Source: an uncultured Enterocloster sp.
GTDB taxonomy: Bacteria > Bacillota > Clostridia > Lachnospirales > Lachnospiraceae
Reading direction: 5' to 3'
NCBI GenBank assembly: GCA_944384065.1
Contig: CALWRY010000007.1
Span: 1-55,811 of the forward strand
Length of the DNA stretch: 55,811 nucleotides
Shown here piece after piece: positions 9,000 through 18,164 of the stretch (positions are counted from its first letter, which is position 1; each line of letters starts with the position of its first letter). Under the pieces are notes generated by a model. It worked only from the letters and a program-made list of their open reading frames with translations, was not told the origin of the DNA and did no database searches. Made by a program: the position numbers and the translations under genes.

Positions 9000-9529
9000 T
9001 TATTTGTGAACAAGCTTGTCAATACTACCACGAATAATATCGTCAAGTTCTGTCCTGAAAGCGGCTTTCTCCTGATATTTCTCTCTAAATTCATTCCAAG
9101 TTCCTATTTTCCTGGCAGGGTTACCCGCTATGATAATATTACTCTCACTGAATGAAGAAACCACTACGCTTCCGCTTCCAACAATAATATTGTCAGCAAG
9201 TTCAACACCATATAGGATTGTACTTCTCTGTCCCACAAAACAGTTATTGCCAATAACAATTCTACCGAACAGGTTTGACCCCTTATCTGTTACCTTATTG
9301 ATACTGTGGTCATGTGTTATAAGTGATACTTCGCTCGAAATCACACAATCATTTTTAATCTCAACTAGCCCTGGTTCTCCAATTGGAATATAATCACATA
9401 TAATATTATTTTTTCCAACTTTTCCCCCCCCCCCCCCCGACGATAGAACTCACATATCGTTTCATGATTGTGTGTCACAATTTTTTGCTTTATTTTAGAT
9501 AAAAAATAGCCCATTTTGCTAAGTCTCAT
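9000..9529 (-). pseudogene. Hexapeptide acyltransferase broken at a poly-G tract (phase OFF)
   Basis: The 5' part starts MRLSKMGYFLSKIKQKIV (ATG 9529, GAAGG ribosome site) and reads into a run of 15 G on the coding strand (9424-9438). It then goes out of frame and stops at 9365. The other frame continues from the tract as VGKNNIICDYIPIGEPGLVEIKND into the left-handed beta-helix part (INKVTDKGSNLFG..., IIIAGNPARKIG), ending at 9000. The parts fit a typical 170-180 residue O-/N-acetyltransferase. Counting codons, 13 or 16 G would restore the frame; the present 15 is OFF. It may be a phase-variable gene rather than a dead one. Neighbours suggest it acetylates a repeat-unit sugar. Confidence 0.8.
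9424..9438. repeat. Poly-C/G tract of 15 in acyltransferase gene
   Basis: Fifteen consecutive C on the plus strand, inside coding sequence. Homopolymers of this length are prone to slipped-strand mispairing and also to sequencing error. A change of +1 or -2 rejoins the two halves of the gene. Confidence 0.9.
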
Positions 9530-9558
9530 TCCACTACCTTCTTCCAACAAAAATATCT

Positions 9559-10482
9559 CTATAGTTCTCGTTTCATTTTCGGAAGCTTAAACTTACTGCC
9601 TAATTCATAATCAAAACTGTCTGGATCAAATAGCATATAACCACTACTGTCGTAGAATGTGATCTCGCCAAAAATAATATTTTCATTTTCGTTATAGAGG
9701 TCAATTCTAGCACATGGAAAATCCTCGGCTAGTTTTTCTGCAACTTTAATCATTTCATGGAAATTTCTCGGCTTTGTTATCTTTCTTTTAAGAGTCTCTT
9801 CATCTGATTCTGTAATTTGAAGCTGATTAAACTCCAAATCAAAAAAACCACATCCAGCTCCTTGACCAGTCACTCTATCAGCTAGTATGTAGAGCAGTTC
9901 AGCCTTTCCATTAAAACAAAGAAATTTATAATCAATCAAACCACCTTTTAACGGATCTGAATCCATAAACTTTTCAATGATAATTCTATGTTTTTTCCCA
10001 GAATAGTATGGCCATTCTCTGCCGCCACTTTTTACATGAGCTTTAATTTCTGTCCAGCCTTTCCCAATTTTCCTCAGTCTGTTCAAATCTTCCTTACTCT
10101 TATTTCTTACAATTTCAACAGATGTTCCACCACCACCTAATGTGTCCTTCATAACAAATTGTTCAGGCAGCTTACTCCACTCAATATCTTCAGCGGAGTC
10201 ATAGATTCCATAGCAAGGATTTAATATATTCTCCAAACCTTTACTCTCCACATACTCTCGAACATCGTACTTATCAGCACATTTCACCATCAATGGAGTT
10301 CTATAGTACATCTTATACCACTGGATTTTTTCTGTGTATCGCAGCGGATTTTTCCAATTTAGTTTTCTTCCGGTTTTTAATCCATATTGAAATTGCAGCA
10401 TAAGCTTATCTGGAACAAAACTTAGTAGTTCCAATATTTTCAATCTCAGTTGTCTATTTTTAATAATCTTTTTGTAATCCAT
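9559..10482 (-). CDS. TupA-like ATP-grasp protein
   Basis: A 307-residue protein of the TupA (teichuronopeptide biosynthesis) ATP-grasp family, often annotated as a glycosyltransferase. 'EFVMKDTLGGGGTSV', near residue 116, is the ATP-binding glycine-rich strand, and 'DFPCARIDLYNENENIIFGEITFYDSSGY' holds the acidic Mg-binding residues. Family members are thought to ligate an amino acid or acid group to a polysaccharide. The ATG at 10482 is preferred; the frame runs five codons further to a TTG. It lies between a GT4 gene and the poly-G acyltransferase. Confidence 0.8.
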   Translation of the reverse strand: MDYKKIIKNRQLRLKILELLSFVPDKLMLQFQYGLKTGRKLNWKNPLRYTEKIQWYKMYYRTPLMVKCADKYDVREYVESKGLENILNPCYGIYDSAEDIEWSKLPEQFVMKDTLGGGGTSVEIVRNKSKEDLNRLRKIGKGWTEIKAHVKSGGREWPYYSGKKHRIIIEKFMDSDPLKGGLIDYKFLCFNGKAELLYILADRVTGQGAGCGFFDLEFNQLQITESDEETLKRKITKPRNFHEMIKVAEKLAEDFPCARIDLYNENENIIFGEITFYDSSGYMLFDPDSFDYELGSKFKLPKMKREL

Positions 10483-10547
10483 TTTTTCAGTACCCAATAT
10501 AAATAATTTTCTTTTAAATCAGTCGCCGAAATACTTTCTTTTTTATT

Positions 10548-11645
10548 TCATTGCACTTCTTTAATCTGGCTGATTTCTGATAAGTATTTCTGTATAACGA
10601 TCTGCCGATTGAATTCTCTCTCAACCTTATTTCTCCCTGCCAGCCCCATCTCACTACGTTCTTTCACAGACAGCGTTAGGAACATTTCAATCTTTTCAAT
10701 CAGATCATTACTATCTTTTTCTTTAACTACATACCCGTTAATGCCATTATCAACAACCTCACGACACCCGCTTCTGTTTGTGGTAATAATTGGGCGACCA
10801 CTTGCAGCAGACTCAAGTAATACGTTACTGAGTCCCTCCGGATAATACGTCGGATGGATTGTACAACACATCTGTTTATAGATTGCTGCCATATCCTTAA
10901 CCAGTCCGTGATAAATAATCGTCCCATCCTCATTTAGTCTCTGTAGTTCTTCTTCATACGCCTGTTCGCAAAAACCGCAAATATGAAATCTTGTTTCAGG
11001 ATGTCTCTTCTTTATCTCTTTTGCAGCTTCAAGATACTGATCGATACCCTTTTCTTTCATGATTCGCGATACAAAAACGAAATCAACTGTCTCCCCATTT
11101 GGATATTCAGATACAGTATAATTATTAAGATTTACACCAGATCCAGGAAGCATGTCATACTTCCCCTTTACAGCACCCTTTTTCACCATGAAATCCCGGT
11201 TTTCAGTGTTTTGAAAGAACACCTTCTGAGCTTTTCTCAATCCGTACTTATACAGATTAACAGTCACCAACTGCATGAGCCCAGGATTTTCCACTGCAGT
11301 ACCAAGTCCAGTCACATTGACAACATACGGAATATCCAAGCTTGCACACGCCGCTCCACCGTATACATTAGGCTTAATGGTATAAGTGAATACAATGTCC
11401 GGTTTATATTCTCTAAGTTTCTTCTTGTACCAAAAAACAAGTTTCAATTCCTTTATTGGATTGGTTCCATGACGATCTAACAAATCGCAGGAAATGAACT
11501 TACACCCCATAGATACCAATTCTTTGATAAAATCCCCATTCGGAAGGCAGATAAATACCTCATGTTCCTTTAAAAGCTCTTCTATCAGTTCTTTTCTGAA
11601 TTTGTATAATCCAACATCGTTGTTAGCAAGAATTAGTATCTTCAT
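10548..11645 (-). CDS. Glycosyltransferase family 4 (EpsD-like)
   Basis: A 365-residue GT-B enzyme. 'MKILILANNDVGLYKFRKELIEEL' starts the acceptor domain; 'GSGVNLNNYT' near residue 167, 'FVSRIMKEKGIDQYLEAA' near 190 and 'YYPEGLSNVLLESAASGRPIITTN' near 263-286 are the donor-binding and EX7E blocks. It resembles the EpsD/WbpH group that adds HexNAc-type sugars to undecaprenyl-linked acceptors. A GAGGGACG ribosome site precedes the ATG. It follows the ATP-grasp/HAD fusion by 15 nt. Confidence 0.88.
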   Translation of the reverse strand: MKILILANNDVGLYKFRKELIEELLKEHEVFICLPNGDFIKELVSMGCKFISCDLLDRHGTNPIKELKLVFWYKKKLREYKPDIVFTYTIKPNVYGGAACASLDIPYVVNVTGLGTAVENPGLMQLVTVNLYKYGLRKAQKVFFQNTENRDFMVKKGAVKGKYDMLPGSGVNLNNYTVSEYPNGETVDFVFVSRIMKEKGIDQYLEAAKEIKKRHPETRFHICGFCEQAYEEELQRLNEDGTIIYHGLVKDMAAIYKQMCCTIHPTYYPEGLSNVLLESAASGRPIITTNRSGCREVVDNGINGYVVKEKDSNDLIEKIEMFLTLSVKERSEMGLAGRNKVEREFNRQIVIQKYLSEISQIKEVQ

Positions 11646-11660
11646 GTATCGTCCCTCATC

Positions 11661-13265
11661 CTATAAATATGATCTTATTTTTCCATTCTCTTGAATAACA
11701 TCTATATCTGTTGCATTCTTTTGATATAGACCCTCTTTATTCTGAACCCATACACTTCTTATACCGAGCTGCTTCGGTGCTTGGAAATCCTTCTCTGCAT
11801 TATCACCTACATAAACCATCTGCTCAAATGGTAATCCCCATCTGCGCTGCATAATACGGAATGCGATATCGCAAGGCTTTCTGAACTGCGTACCGCCAAG
11901 CTCATCAGTGATAATAATGTCATCTATCAGCTTATCCAAACCCAAGGCTTGAAGCTTTCTCTTTTGCCCGGATACCCTTCCATCTGTGATAATCCCAACC
12001 TTGATACCTTTGCTTTTCAACTTTTGAATCAATTCAGAAACACCATCATACAGTGTGATTTCCGGTATCTGTTCCCGGTATACTTCCAGGCATTCCGCTT
12101 TCTTTTCTACACAGCCAAGTTCATTCAGCAATTCATCAATGGCTGGCTTTCCATTTTCAAAGTATGTCCAAAGTCTATCTGCAAGAGCTTCATCACCCAG
12201 TAGTTTTGCTACTGCTTTATATCCACTTCTGACATATTGCTTTTCGGAATACAATGTGTCGTCGAGATCAAAGATTACACCCATTATCGGCTGCTTTTTC
12301 TTGCCTTCTGCAGTACAGACACTCTGATCGAATCGGCTATACACCGCTCCATCATCAATTACATCGGAATAATCGACTTTTTCACCAGACAACAGTTTTA
12401 GAATTGCTTCTGCCGACCTTGCACCGGCTTTCATACTGAGCGGCGCACCGCCGCCAAATCGAGGATTGATTTCTATGTAATAATTATCGCCGGTTCTATT
12501 CTGTCGGATTAGCTGCACAGTCATCGGGCCGCAAGGCTGGAACACGGCAATCAGTTTTCGGCACTCTTCTATTATCTTCTCATCCATCGCAATCTCTGTT
12601 TTAAGAACCTCTCCGGCTCTTACTGCAATTCGAATGCGTGGTGTGATAAATACGGGGTTGCCTTCATAATCGCAGAAAATATCAACCGTATATTCTGTTC
12701 CTCCAATGAACGGTTGAACAATGTAATCTCCAACCTGCTCAGCGTAAACCTTTAGTTCAAATTCATTTTCTACTTTAAATGCGTTAATGCTGCTGCTTCC
12801 ATCCTTCGGCTTAATAAAGCACGGATACGGACCATGATAAAGCTGATAATCATTGACTGTCCGGGGTGCTTTTAAGCCACAGGATTCAAAGAAATCCGCC
12901 GTATAATTCTTATCTCTGCATATTGCAATCTTATCCGGCTTACTGATAAGTACCTTTGTCCCAATCTTGCCAAACTCTGCTGCGTTCTGACTAAGCACCA
13001 AGAGGTCTGTATCAATCGTAGGTATAAGCAGATCAATACGATCCGCTTCGCAGATTCTTAATAACTGTGGAATGTAATCAGCATCCCGCATTCCACACAC
13101 TTTCCGGGTGTAATCACAAAATGCCAATGCCGGTGCGGTTCCAGCCATATCTGCTCCGTAGAGTTTCAGATTGACATTCAATCGGTTTGCCGCCTGTCTA
13201 AAAGCCTGCATCAGTTCCACACGTCTGCCGACACCGGTAAATAAAATTCTGAATGTTTTCATCAT
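11661..13265 (-). CDS. ATP-grasp enzyme fused to HAD phosphatase
   Basis: A 534-residue two-domain protein. Residues 1 to about 320 form a carbamoyl-phosphate-synthase-like ATP-grasp ligase: 'ILFTGVGRRVELMQAF' (pre-ATP domain), 'CFIKPKDGSSSINAF' (ATP lid) and 'YYIEINPRFGGGAPLSMKAG' (metal site). Residues about 325-534 form a HAD-IA hydrolase with 'GVIFDLDDTLYSEKQY' (DxD), 'GIITDGRVSGQKRKL' and 'MVYVGDNAEKDFQAPKQLG'. Such fusions occur in Clostridial glycan loci; a ligase plus phosphatase could attach and dephosphorylate a sugar or amino acid, but the substrate is unknown. The GGGAGGG ribosome site lies upstream. In an alternative frame of the preceding gene the stop codon would overlap this start. 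Confidence 0.82.
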   Translation of the reverse strand: MMKTFRILFTGVGRRVELMQAFRQAANRLNVNLKLYGADMAGTAPALAFCDYTRKVCGMRDADYIPQLLRICEADRIDLLIPTIDTDLLVLSQNAAEFGKIGTKVLISKPDKIAICRDKNYTADFFESCGLKAPRTVNDYQLYHGPYPCFIKPKDGSSSINAFKVENEFELKVYAEQVGDYIVQPFIGGTEYTVDIFCDYEGNPVFITPRIRIAVRAGEVLKTEIAMDEKIIEECRKLIAVFQPCGPMTVQLIRQNRTGDNYYIEINPRFGGGAPLSMKAGARSAEAILKLLSGEKVDYSDVIDDGAVYSRFDQSVCTAEGKKKQPIMGVIFDLDDTLYSEKQYVRSGYKAVAKLLGDEALADRLWTYFENGKPAIDELLNELGCVEKKAECLEVYREQIPEITLYDGVSELIQKLKSKGIKVGIITDGRVSGQKRKLQALGLDKLIDDIIITDELGGTQFRKPCDIAFRIMQRRWGLPFEQMVYVGDNAEKDFQAPKQLGIRSVWVQNKEGLYQKNATDIDVIQENGKIRSYL

Positions 13266-13311
13266 GCAGCCCTCCCACTTATGGAGAGTTGCACAGAAAT
13301 CTTATGATATA

Positions 13312-13965
13312 CTATCCGGCGGGATACCCCCCCCCCCCGCATTTTTTGACTGATTTCTCTTCCATATCCATTCTCCTCGCTGGAACACCTACATATGTTC
13401 CACTTTCCCTAATATCATTAACAATGACTGCACCTGCACCTATCATGCAGTCCGTACAGATAGAAGTATTATTGCTGACGGTTGCTCCTGCACCTATCCA
13501 TGTTCCACTGCCCACAGAGACAGTCCCGCATAAATGACTGCCTACCGCAATATGTACATAATCGCCCACTTCACAATCGTGATCCACAGACGAACAGGTG
13601 TTGATGATGCAACCTTTTCCAATCCTTACTCCCGGATTGATTACAGCACCAGCCATGACTACAGTTCCTTTGCCTATCACTACATCTTCCGCAACAACTG
13701 CATCTGGATGAATGAGTGTAACCAGTTTTTCATCTGGTAAAGACTCCTGTATCTGCTTCCGGACACCTGCATTGCCAATCCCAATGATTACATCAGCATC
13801 TATCGTTCCTGCTTCAGTGCTTTTTCCTATTACCGGATAACCTCCACATTCGTGAATGCTGTCATTATCATCTAAAAAAACAATCTCTTTGTAGCCCTTC
13901 CTCCTTGCAATATCTGCAACTACCTTTCCATGACCGCTTGCTCCGATAATTGCTAATTTTCTCAT
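13312..13965 (-). CDS. NeuD/PglD-type sugar acetyltransferase
   Basis: A 217-residue protein with an N-terminal Rossmann-like part 'KLAIIGASGHGKVVADIARRKGYKEIVFLDD' and a left-handed beta-helix of hexapeptide repeats with 'SSVDHDCEVGDYVHIAVGSHLCGTVSVG', holding the catalytic His of PglD-like enzymes (SxxHD). It would N-acetylate a UDP-4-amino-sugar made by the neighbouring DegT aminotransferase. The normal fold ends at about 'YVGVPARRM'; the last residues 'KKCGGGGYPAG' are encoded by a run of 12 G plus flanks and are probably a variable tail. It lies 2 nt from the sugar transferase gene. Confidence 0.87.
   Translation of the reverse strand: MRKLAIIGASGHGKVVADIARRKGYKEIVFLDDNDSIHECGGYPVIGKSTEAGTIDADVIIGIGNAGVRKQIQESLPDEKLVTLIHPDAVVAEDVVIGKGTVVMAGAVINPGVRIGKGCIINTCSSVDHDCEVGDYVHIAVGSHLCGTVSVGSGTWIGAGATVSNNTSICTDCMIGAGAVIVNDIRESGTYVGVPARRMDMEEKSVKKCGGGGYPAG
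13327..13338. repeat. Poly-C/G tract of 12 at 3' end of acetyltransferase gene
   Basis: Twelve C on the plus strand. At this length the acetyltransferase stops at 13312, 46 nt before the next gene. One extra G would shift the frame to a stop (TGA, 13262-13264) that overlaps the next gene's ATG; two extra G give yet another end. So the tract sets the tail and the coupling to the ATP-grasp/HAD gene. Confidence 0.88.
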
Positions 13966-13967
13966 TT

Positions 13968-14621
13968 CTATACCTCCGCATTGCCTTTTGTTTCAGCAAC
14001 TTCTGTTCCCATGAATTCCTCCATGGTTGCGGAGGTTTCAGAGCTGATTCCTTCACGTTTTAATACCGTCCATACGGTCTTAAATATAATCTTCCAATCC
14101 CCAAGGAAAGTGATGTGATCTACATACTCCACATCCAGATCAAATTTTTCTTCCCAACTGATGGAGTTTCTTCCATTCACCTGTGCCAACCCAGTAAATC
14201 CCGGTCTGACTTCATGCCTTCTCGCCTGATGTTCGTTATAAAGCGGGAGATACTTCACCAAGAGCGGCCGGGGGCCGCAAACCGCCATCCGTCCCGTCAG
14301 AATTGCATACAATTCAGGCAATTCATCCAAAGACGTAGAACGCAGCAGTTTACCAAAATGCGTAAGACGCTGCTCATCCGGCAACAATTCTCCGTTTGCA
14401 TCCTTCTCATTGGTCATTGTGCGAAACTTGTACAACTTGAATATCTCTCCGTGCAATCCCGGTCTTTCCTGAGCAAACAGGACAGGGGAGCCAATCTTAA
14501 TCTTTACCAGAATCGCAATAACCAGCATGACCGGGCTTAAAACGATACATGCAAGCAATGCACACAGAAAATCCTGCGGACGCTTTATGTACTTTTCATA
14601 AAAGCCTTTTTTATGCTCCAT
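13968..14621 (-). CDS. Initiating sugar-phosphate transferase (PglC/WcaJ type)
   Basis: A 217-residue bacterial sugar transferase. One N-terminal hydrophobic re-entrant helix 'FLCALLACIVLSPVMLVIAIL' (slightly after residue 15) precedes the catalytic part: 'GSPVLFAQERPG', 'FKLYKFRTM', 'RSTSLDELPELY', 'GRMAVCGPRPLL' and 'RPGFTGLAQVNGRN'. Members move a phospho-sugar from UDP-sugar to undecaprenyl phosphate, starting the repeat unit. The short PglC-like length fits the adjacent PglE- and PglD-like genes. The ATG at 14621 has AAGGGG upstream; a longer reading to 14645 would overlap the previous gene. Confidence 0.9.
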   Translation of the reverse strand: MEHKKGFYEKYIKRPQDFLCALLACIVLSPVMLVIAILVKIKIGSPVLFAQERPGLHGEIFKLYKFRTMTNEKDANGELLPDEQRLTHFGKLLRSTSLDELPELYAILTGRMAVCGPRPLLVKYLPLYNEHQARRHEVRPGFTGLAQVNGRNSISWEEKFDLDVEYVDHITFLGDWKIIFKTVWTVLKREGISSETSATMEEFMGTEVAETKGNAEV

Positions 14622-14632
14622 ATTGATACCCC

Positions 14633-15916
14633 TTACATGAAACAACTTTTTATTATCTCGATAATCTGATTCTGCTCCTCAGCAGTCATCTTGTTATCAC
14701 TCGGCAGACACAGACCTCTTTCAAAGATATCCATACCAACATCCAAGCAACCGCCGTCAATATAAGCGTTGGTTCTGGCTCTGCCGTTGCCATCATGAAC
14801 TACGAAGGGATTCATCCGGTAGATCGGCTGCAAGTGCATAGGTTTCCAGATCGGACGACCTTCTGCATTGATGCTGGCGATAGCTTCCAGAATCTCAGTA
14901 GGACAGCTCTTGCCATGTTCTCCAACATAGAGGGCTTCCTGCTCCCCTCTGACTTGTTTGCACATAGCGTCTTTGTCGATGATCATGCAGCTCAGCCAGA
15001 AGTTCGGCTCACTGTTCTTTTCATCATAGGGATTCATCTGTACCGGAAGCCCCTTCAAGCCTTCCTTGTACCGCATATAGATTGCCTTCTTCTGGGCAAT
15101 ATGCTCCTCCAAATGTGGCATCTGGTTACGGACAACACCTGCAATTATATTGCTCATGCGGTAGTTATAGCCCAGCTCCTCATGCTGATACCATGGCGCA
15201 CGCTCTCTGGACTGTGTAGACCATTTACGAACCTTATCTGCTGCTTCTTTGCTATCTGTCAACAGCATACCGCCGGACGAACCAGTAATGATTTTGTTTC
15301 CATTGAAGGAAATCGCATTGTATGTACCGAACACGCCGGTCTGAACTCCCTTATAAGATGCACCCAGAGATTCTGCAGCGTCCTCGATGATCACCGCACC
15401 GTGTCGGTTGCAAATCTCCCGGATTTCGTCAATCTTGCCGGGTGTACCGTAAAGATGCGCCACAACGACCACTTTGATTTCAGGATACAACTCAAAGGCT
15501 TTTTCCAACGCAACCGGGTCCATATTCCAAGTGTCGTACTCGGTGTCGATGAACACGGGAATACCACCCTCATAGACAATGGGGTTCACCGTTGCATCGA
15601 AAGTCATATCGCTCGCCGCAACAAAGCGTTTTGAGAGCGCACCCGTTCCGGGAGCCGGTTTTCCATATACCTTTTCACCTGCCAGCTTCATAGCCAGATG
15701 CAGGGCGGCAGTACCAGCAGAAAGTGCAACAGCATACTTACAGCCAACCTTCTCACAGATCTGCTTCTCCACCTCGTTGATATTTGCTCCCACAGTAGAC
15801 ATCCAGTTGGTTTCATAAGCTTCCATCACATAGTTCATGGAATCCGAGTACATGGTAGGTGAAGACAGCCAGACCTTATTTTCAAATTTCTCGTAATTGT
15901 TATCAGGATTAAACAT
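14633..15916 (-). CDS. DegT/DnrJ/EryC1/StrS sugar aminotransferase (PglE-like)
   Basis: A 427-residue PLP enzyme. 'ALSAGTAALHLAMKLAG' near residue 63 binds the cofactor phosphate, 'IIEDAAESLGASYKG' holds the ring-binding Asp, and 'AISFNGNKIITGSSGGML' carries the PLP-forming Lys. Members convert UDP-4-keto-6-deoxy-HexNAc to the 4-amino sugar; with the NeuD/PglD-like and PglC-like genes downstream, a bacillosamine-type or related amino sugar is likely. The 4,6-dehydratase that would make the substrate is not in this window. GAGGGG lies upstream of the ATG. A truncated homologue lies just upstream at 16236-16544. Confidence 0.9.
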   Translation of the reverse strand: MFNPDNNYEKFENKVWLSSPTMYSDSMNYVMEAYETNWMSTVGANINEVEKQICEKVGCKYAVALSAGTAALHLAMKLAGEKVYGKPAPGTGALSKRFVAASDMTFDATVNPIVYEGGIPVFIDTEYDTWNMDPVALEKAFELYPEIKVVVVAHLYGTPGKIDEIREICNRHGAVIIEDAAESLGASYKGVQTGVFGTYNAISFNGNKIITGSSGGMLLTDSKEAADKVRKWSTQSRERAPWYQHEELGYNYRMSNIIAGVVRNQMPHLEEHIAQKKAIYMRYKEGLKGLPVQMNPYDEKNSEPNFWLSCMIIDKDAMCKQVRGEQEALYVGEHGKSCPTEILEAIASINAEGRPIWKPMHLQPIYRMNPFVVHDGNGRARTNAYIDGGCLDVGMDIFERGLCLPSDNKMTAEEQNQIIEIIKSCFM

Positions 15917-16235
15917 CTCTCGTTCCCCTCATCCCTGCGCCGATACATCTGCGCACTTTCTACATTTATATTGATACAATCTGTCCGAAAACAGACTTTG
16001 ATTCACTTATGAACGACAAATAGCCCACCGCCAGACATGGCGTGTGAGCTAAGTCAATTCCTCCTTATAAGATTTTCTACTCAGGATTGTGGGTCAATTC
16101 ATGAGTATCCAAGAAGCCATTTTCACCTCTCGGATTCTCTGACCCACTCCAGTTTCCGCAGAAAACTTCAAATAACGGGACTGACTTAGAGCCGAAAACC
16201 CTTGTAAATTCAAGGCTTTTTCTTGGTTGTCCCTA
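15917..16235. other. Intergenic segment with inverted repeats, possible recombination scar
   Basis: No convincing gene. It holds an 8-bp inverted repeat GTGGGTCA/TGACCCAC (16089-16096 and 16140-16147) and a hairpin at 16195-16220. On the minus strand AAGGAGG at about 16066-16072 is followed by a tiny 11-codon frame (MSGGGLFVVHK). It separates a truncated and a complete aminotransferase gene and may be the trace of an insertion or excision event; this is inference. Confidence 0.4.
16195..16220. terminator. Hairpin with A/T flanks, possible terminator
   Basis: Arms AAAACCCTTG and CAAGGCTTTT around a TAAATT loop, one mismatch, with T-rich flanks on either strand. It lies just after the truncated aminotransferase gene read on the minus strand. 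Confidence 0.45.
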
Positions 16236-16544
16236 TTATACAGCTATCACGCTCGTACCTTCCAGTGCTCCATGACTGATACTCGGTTTTCCATACAGCC
16301 TCTCCCCCGCCAGTTTCACACACAGATGAAGAGCAGCTGTACATGTGGACAGACCGACAGCATATTTGACTCCTACCTTTTCAGCAGCAATTCTCTCGAC
16401 TTCATTTATGTTCTTACCAACTGTGGACATCCAATTGGTCTCATACGCTTCAGTTATGTATTTCAGTTCCTCACCATGCATGGTGGGACTTGCCAGCCAT
16501 ACCTTGTGATCAAATGGTTTCTTGCTATCCTTTTTGATAAACAT
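16236..16544 (-). pseudogene. Truncated DegT aminotransferase (N-terminal fragment)
   Basis: A 102-residue frame with its own AAGGAG ribosome site. It aligns with the first ~100 residues of the full aminotransferase at 14633-15916 (shared 'KVWL.SPTM', 'AYETNWMSTVG', 'NINEVE', 'TAALHL..KLAGE..YGKP'), then diverges after 'HGAL' and stops. It lacks the Asp and the PLP Lys, so it cannot be an active transaminase. It is not identical to its neighbour, so it is probably the remnant of a homologous gene replaced by recombination. Confidence 0.8.
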
Positions 16545-16562
16545 AGTCCTTAACTCCTTTAG

Positions 16563-17810
16563 TTAATCTCTCCGGTACACATCTCTCGTATAAACCTTCT
16601 CAATCACATCATCCAAACAACTGTCATACCGATTAGCAATGATCGCTTGACTAATCTTCTTAAACTCATCCAAATCATTCACAACCCGGCTTCCGAAGAA
16701 CGTACTCCCCTCCTCCAGAGTCGGCTCGTAAATCACCACCACAGCACCTTTCGCCTTAATCCGCTTCATAACTCCCTGAATGCTGCTCTGTCGGAAATTA
16801 TCTGAATTACTCTTCATGGTCAGACGATAGACACCGACAACCACTTCCTTCTCGCGATCTGCTACATAATCACTATCCTCGCTGTACGAGTAATAGCCTG
16901 CTTTACGGAGAACCTGATCTGCAATAAAGTCTTTCCTTGTCCGGTTGCTTTCGACAATAGCTTCAATAAGGTTTTCCGGCACATCAGCGTAGTTCGCCAG
17001 CAATTGCTTCGTATCTTTCGGTAGGCAGTAACCGCCATAACCGAACGAAGGATTGTTGTAGTGACTGCCAATTCTGGGATCCAGGCATACACCGTTAATA
17101 ATTGCCTGTGTGTCTAAGCCTTTCATCTCCGCATAGGTATCCAATTCATTAAAGTAACTAACTCGTAGCGCCAGATATGTATTCGCAAACAGCTTCACAG
17201 CTTCTGCCTCTGTGAATCCCATAAACAGCGTGTCAATATTCTCTTTTATTGCACCTTCTTGCAATAACCCTGCAAACTCATGTGCGGCACTGACTAATCT
17301 TTCATCACTCTCATCTGTCCCAACGATAATACGTGATGGATATAGGTTGTCATATAGTGCCTTAGACTCACGCAAAAATTCAGGGCTGAATAAGATATTC
17401 GCCGTACCATATTTCTCCCGCACAGATTTCGTATATCCAACCGGAATTGTAGACTTGATCACCATGATGGCATTCGAATTGGATTTCAGAACCAGCTCAA
17501 TGACTGATTCCACAGCAGATGTATCAAAAAAATTCTTATTGCTGTCATAATTAGTCGGCGCAGCAATGATCACAAACTCAGCGTCCTTATAAGCTGAGGC
17601 ACCATCCAATGTGGCAGTCAAATTCAATTTCTTCTCTTTTAAGTACTTCTTAATATAATCATCCTGAATCGGGGAGAGACGATCATTAATCATCTCCACC
17701 TTTTCCGGAACAATATCCACGGCCGTCACCTGATTATGCTGTGCCAAAAGAACAGCTAGTGACAATCCGACATATCCTGTTCCGGCAACAGCAATTTTTC
17801 TTTCACTCAT
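16563..17810 (-). CDS. ugd: UDP-glucose/GDP-mannose dehydrogenase family
   Basis: A 415-residue NAD-dependent sugar-nucleotide dehydrogenase. '[22 protein letters not shown]' (residues 5-26) is the NAD fold, '[11 protein letters not shown]'-type sequence (written here as [13 protein letters not shown] near 120) follows, and '[14 protein letters not shown]', near residue 255, carries the catalytic Cys. The likely product is a UDP-uronic acid such as UDP-glucuronate for the polysaccharide. A GGGAG ribosome site lies 9 nt before the ATG. It is the first intact gene of the locus, after a 354-bp upstream gap, so the main promoter may lie there. Confidence 0.88.
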   Translation of the reverse strand: MSERKIAVAGTGYVGLSLAVLLAQHNQVTAVDIVPEKVEMINDRLSPIQDDYIKKYLKEKKLNLTATLDGASAYKDAEFVIIAAPTNYDSNKNFFDTSAVESVIELVLKSNSNAIMVIKSTIPVGYTKSVREKYGTANILFSPEFLRESKALYDNLYPSRIIVGTDESDERLVSAAHEFAGLLQEGAIKENIDTLFMGFTEAEAVKLFANTYLALRVSYFNELDTYAEMKGLDTQAIINGVCLDPRIGSHYNNPSFGYGGYCLPKDTKQLLANYADVPENLIEAIVESNRTRKDFIADQVLRKAGYYSYSEDSDYVADREKEVVVGVYRLTMKSNSDNFRQSSIQGVMKRIKAKGAVVVIYEPTLEEGSTFFGSRVVNDLDEFKKISQAIIANRYDSCLDDVIEKVYTRDVYRRD

Positions 17811-18164
17811 CAGTACTATCTCCCGCGTAGTTTCTAAATTTGTTCTATCTTTACTGCTCCCTAATGAGAGGCAAATAATCCTTGCAAAATCATTTCTTCA
17901 AAACTCAAATGCTATTTTCATCTATCATCTCGTCCAATGAGCTATTACATCTTCGATACAGTTACATTCTCGCTCAATGTACAATGTCTCTTTGAGACGT
18001 TTATGTATGACTCTTCCCAATAAAACCATTAACAAGATGTACAGGCGGTTATGTACCGGCATTTTCGCCTGTAGATGTCCATACCGCCTATGTTTTGTAC
18101 ATATCTCTTTTATGTATAATTTCTTTGGTATTTTTACACAAAAATTCTCTTTAAAACAACACTT
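17811..18164. other. A+T-rich intergenic region upstream of ugd
   Basis: No gene seen. It has a GTCTC/GAGAC hairpin (17986-17998) and an ACAGGCG/CGCCTGT inverted repeat (18041-18047 and 18066-18072) beside a further GGCGGT/ACCGCC pairing, so several alternative stems are possible. It probably holds the promoter and 5' leader of the polysaccharide operon; no clear -35/-10 pair can be assigned. Confidence 0.45.

Noticed and set aside
14795-15634. Plus-strand open frame of 279 codons opposite the DegT aminotransferase
   Set aside because: Antisense to a well-conserved gene, no ribosome site.
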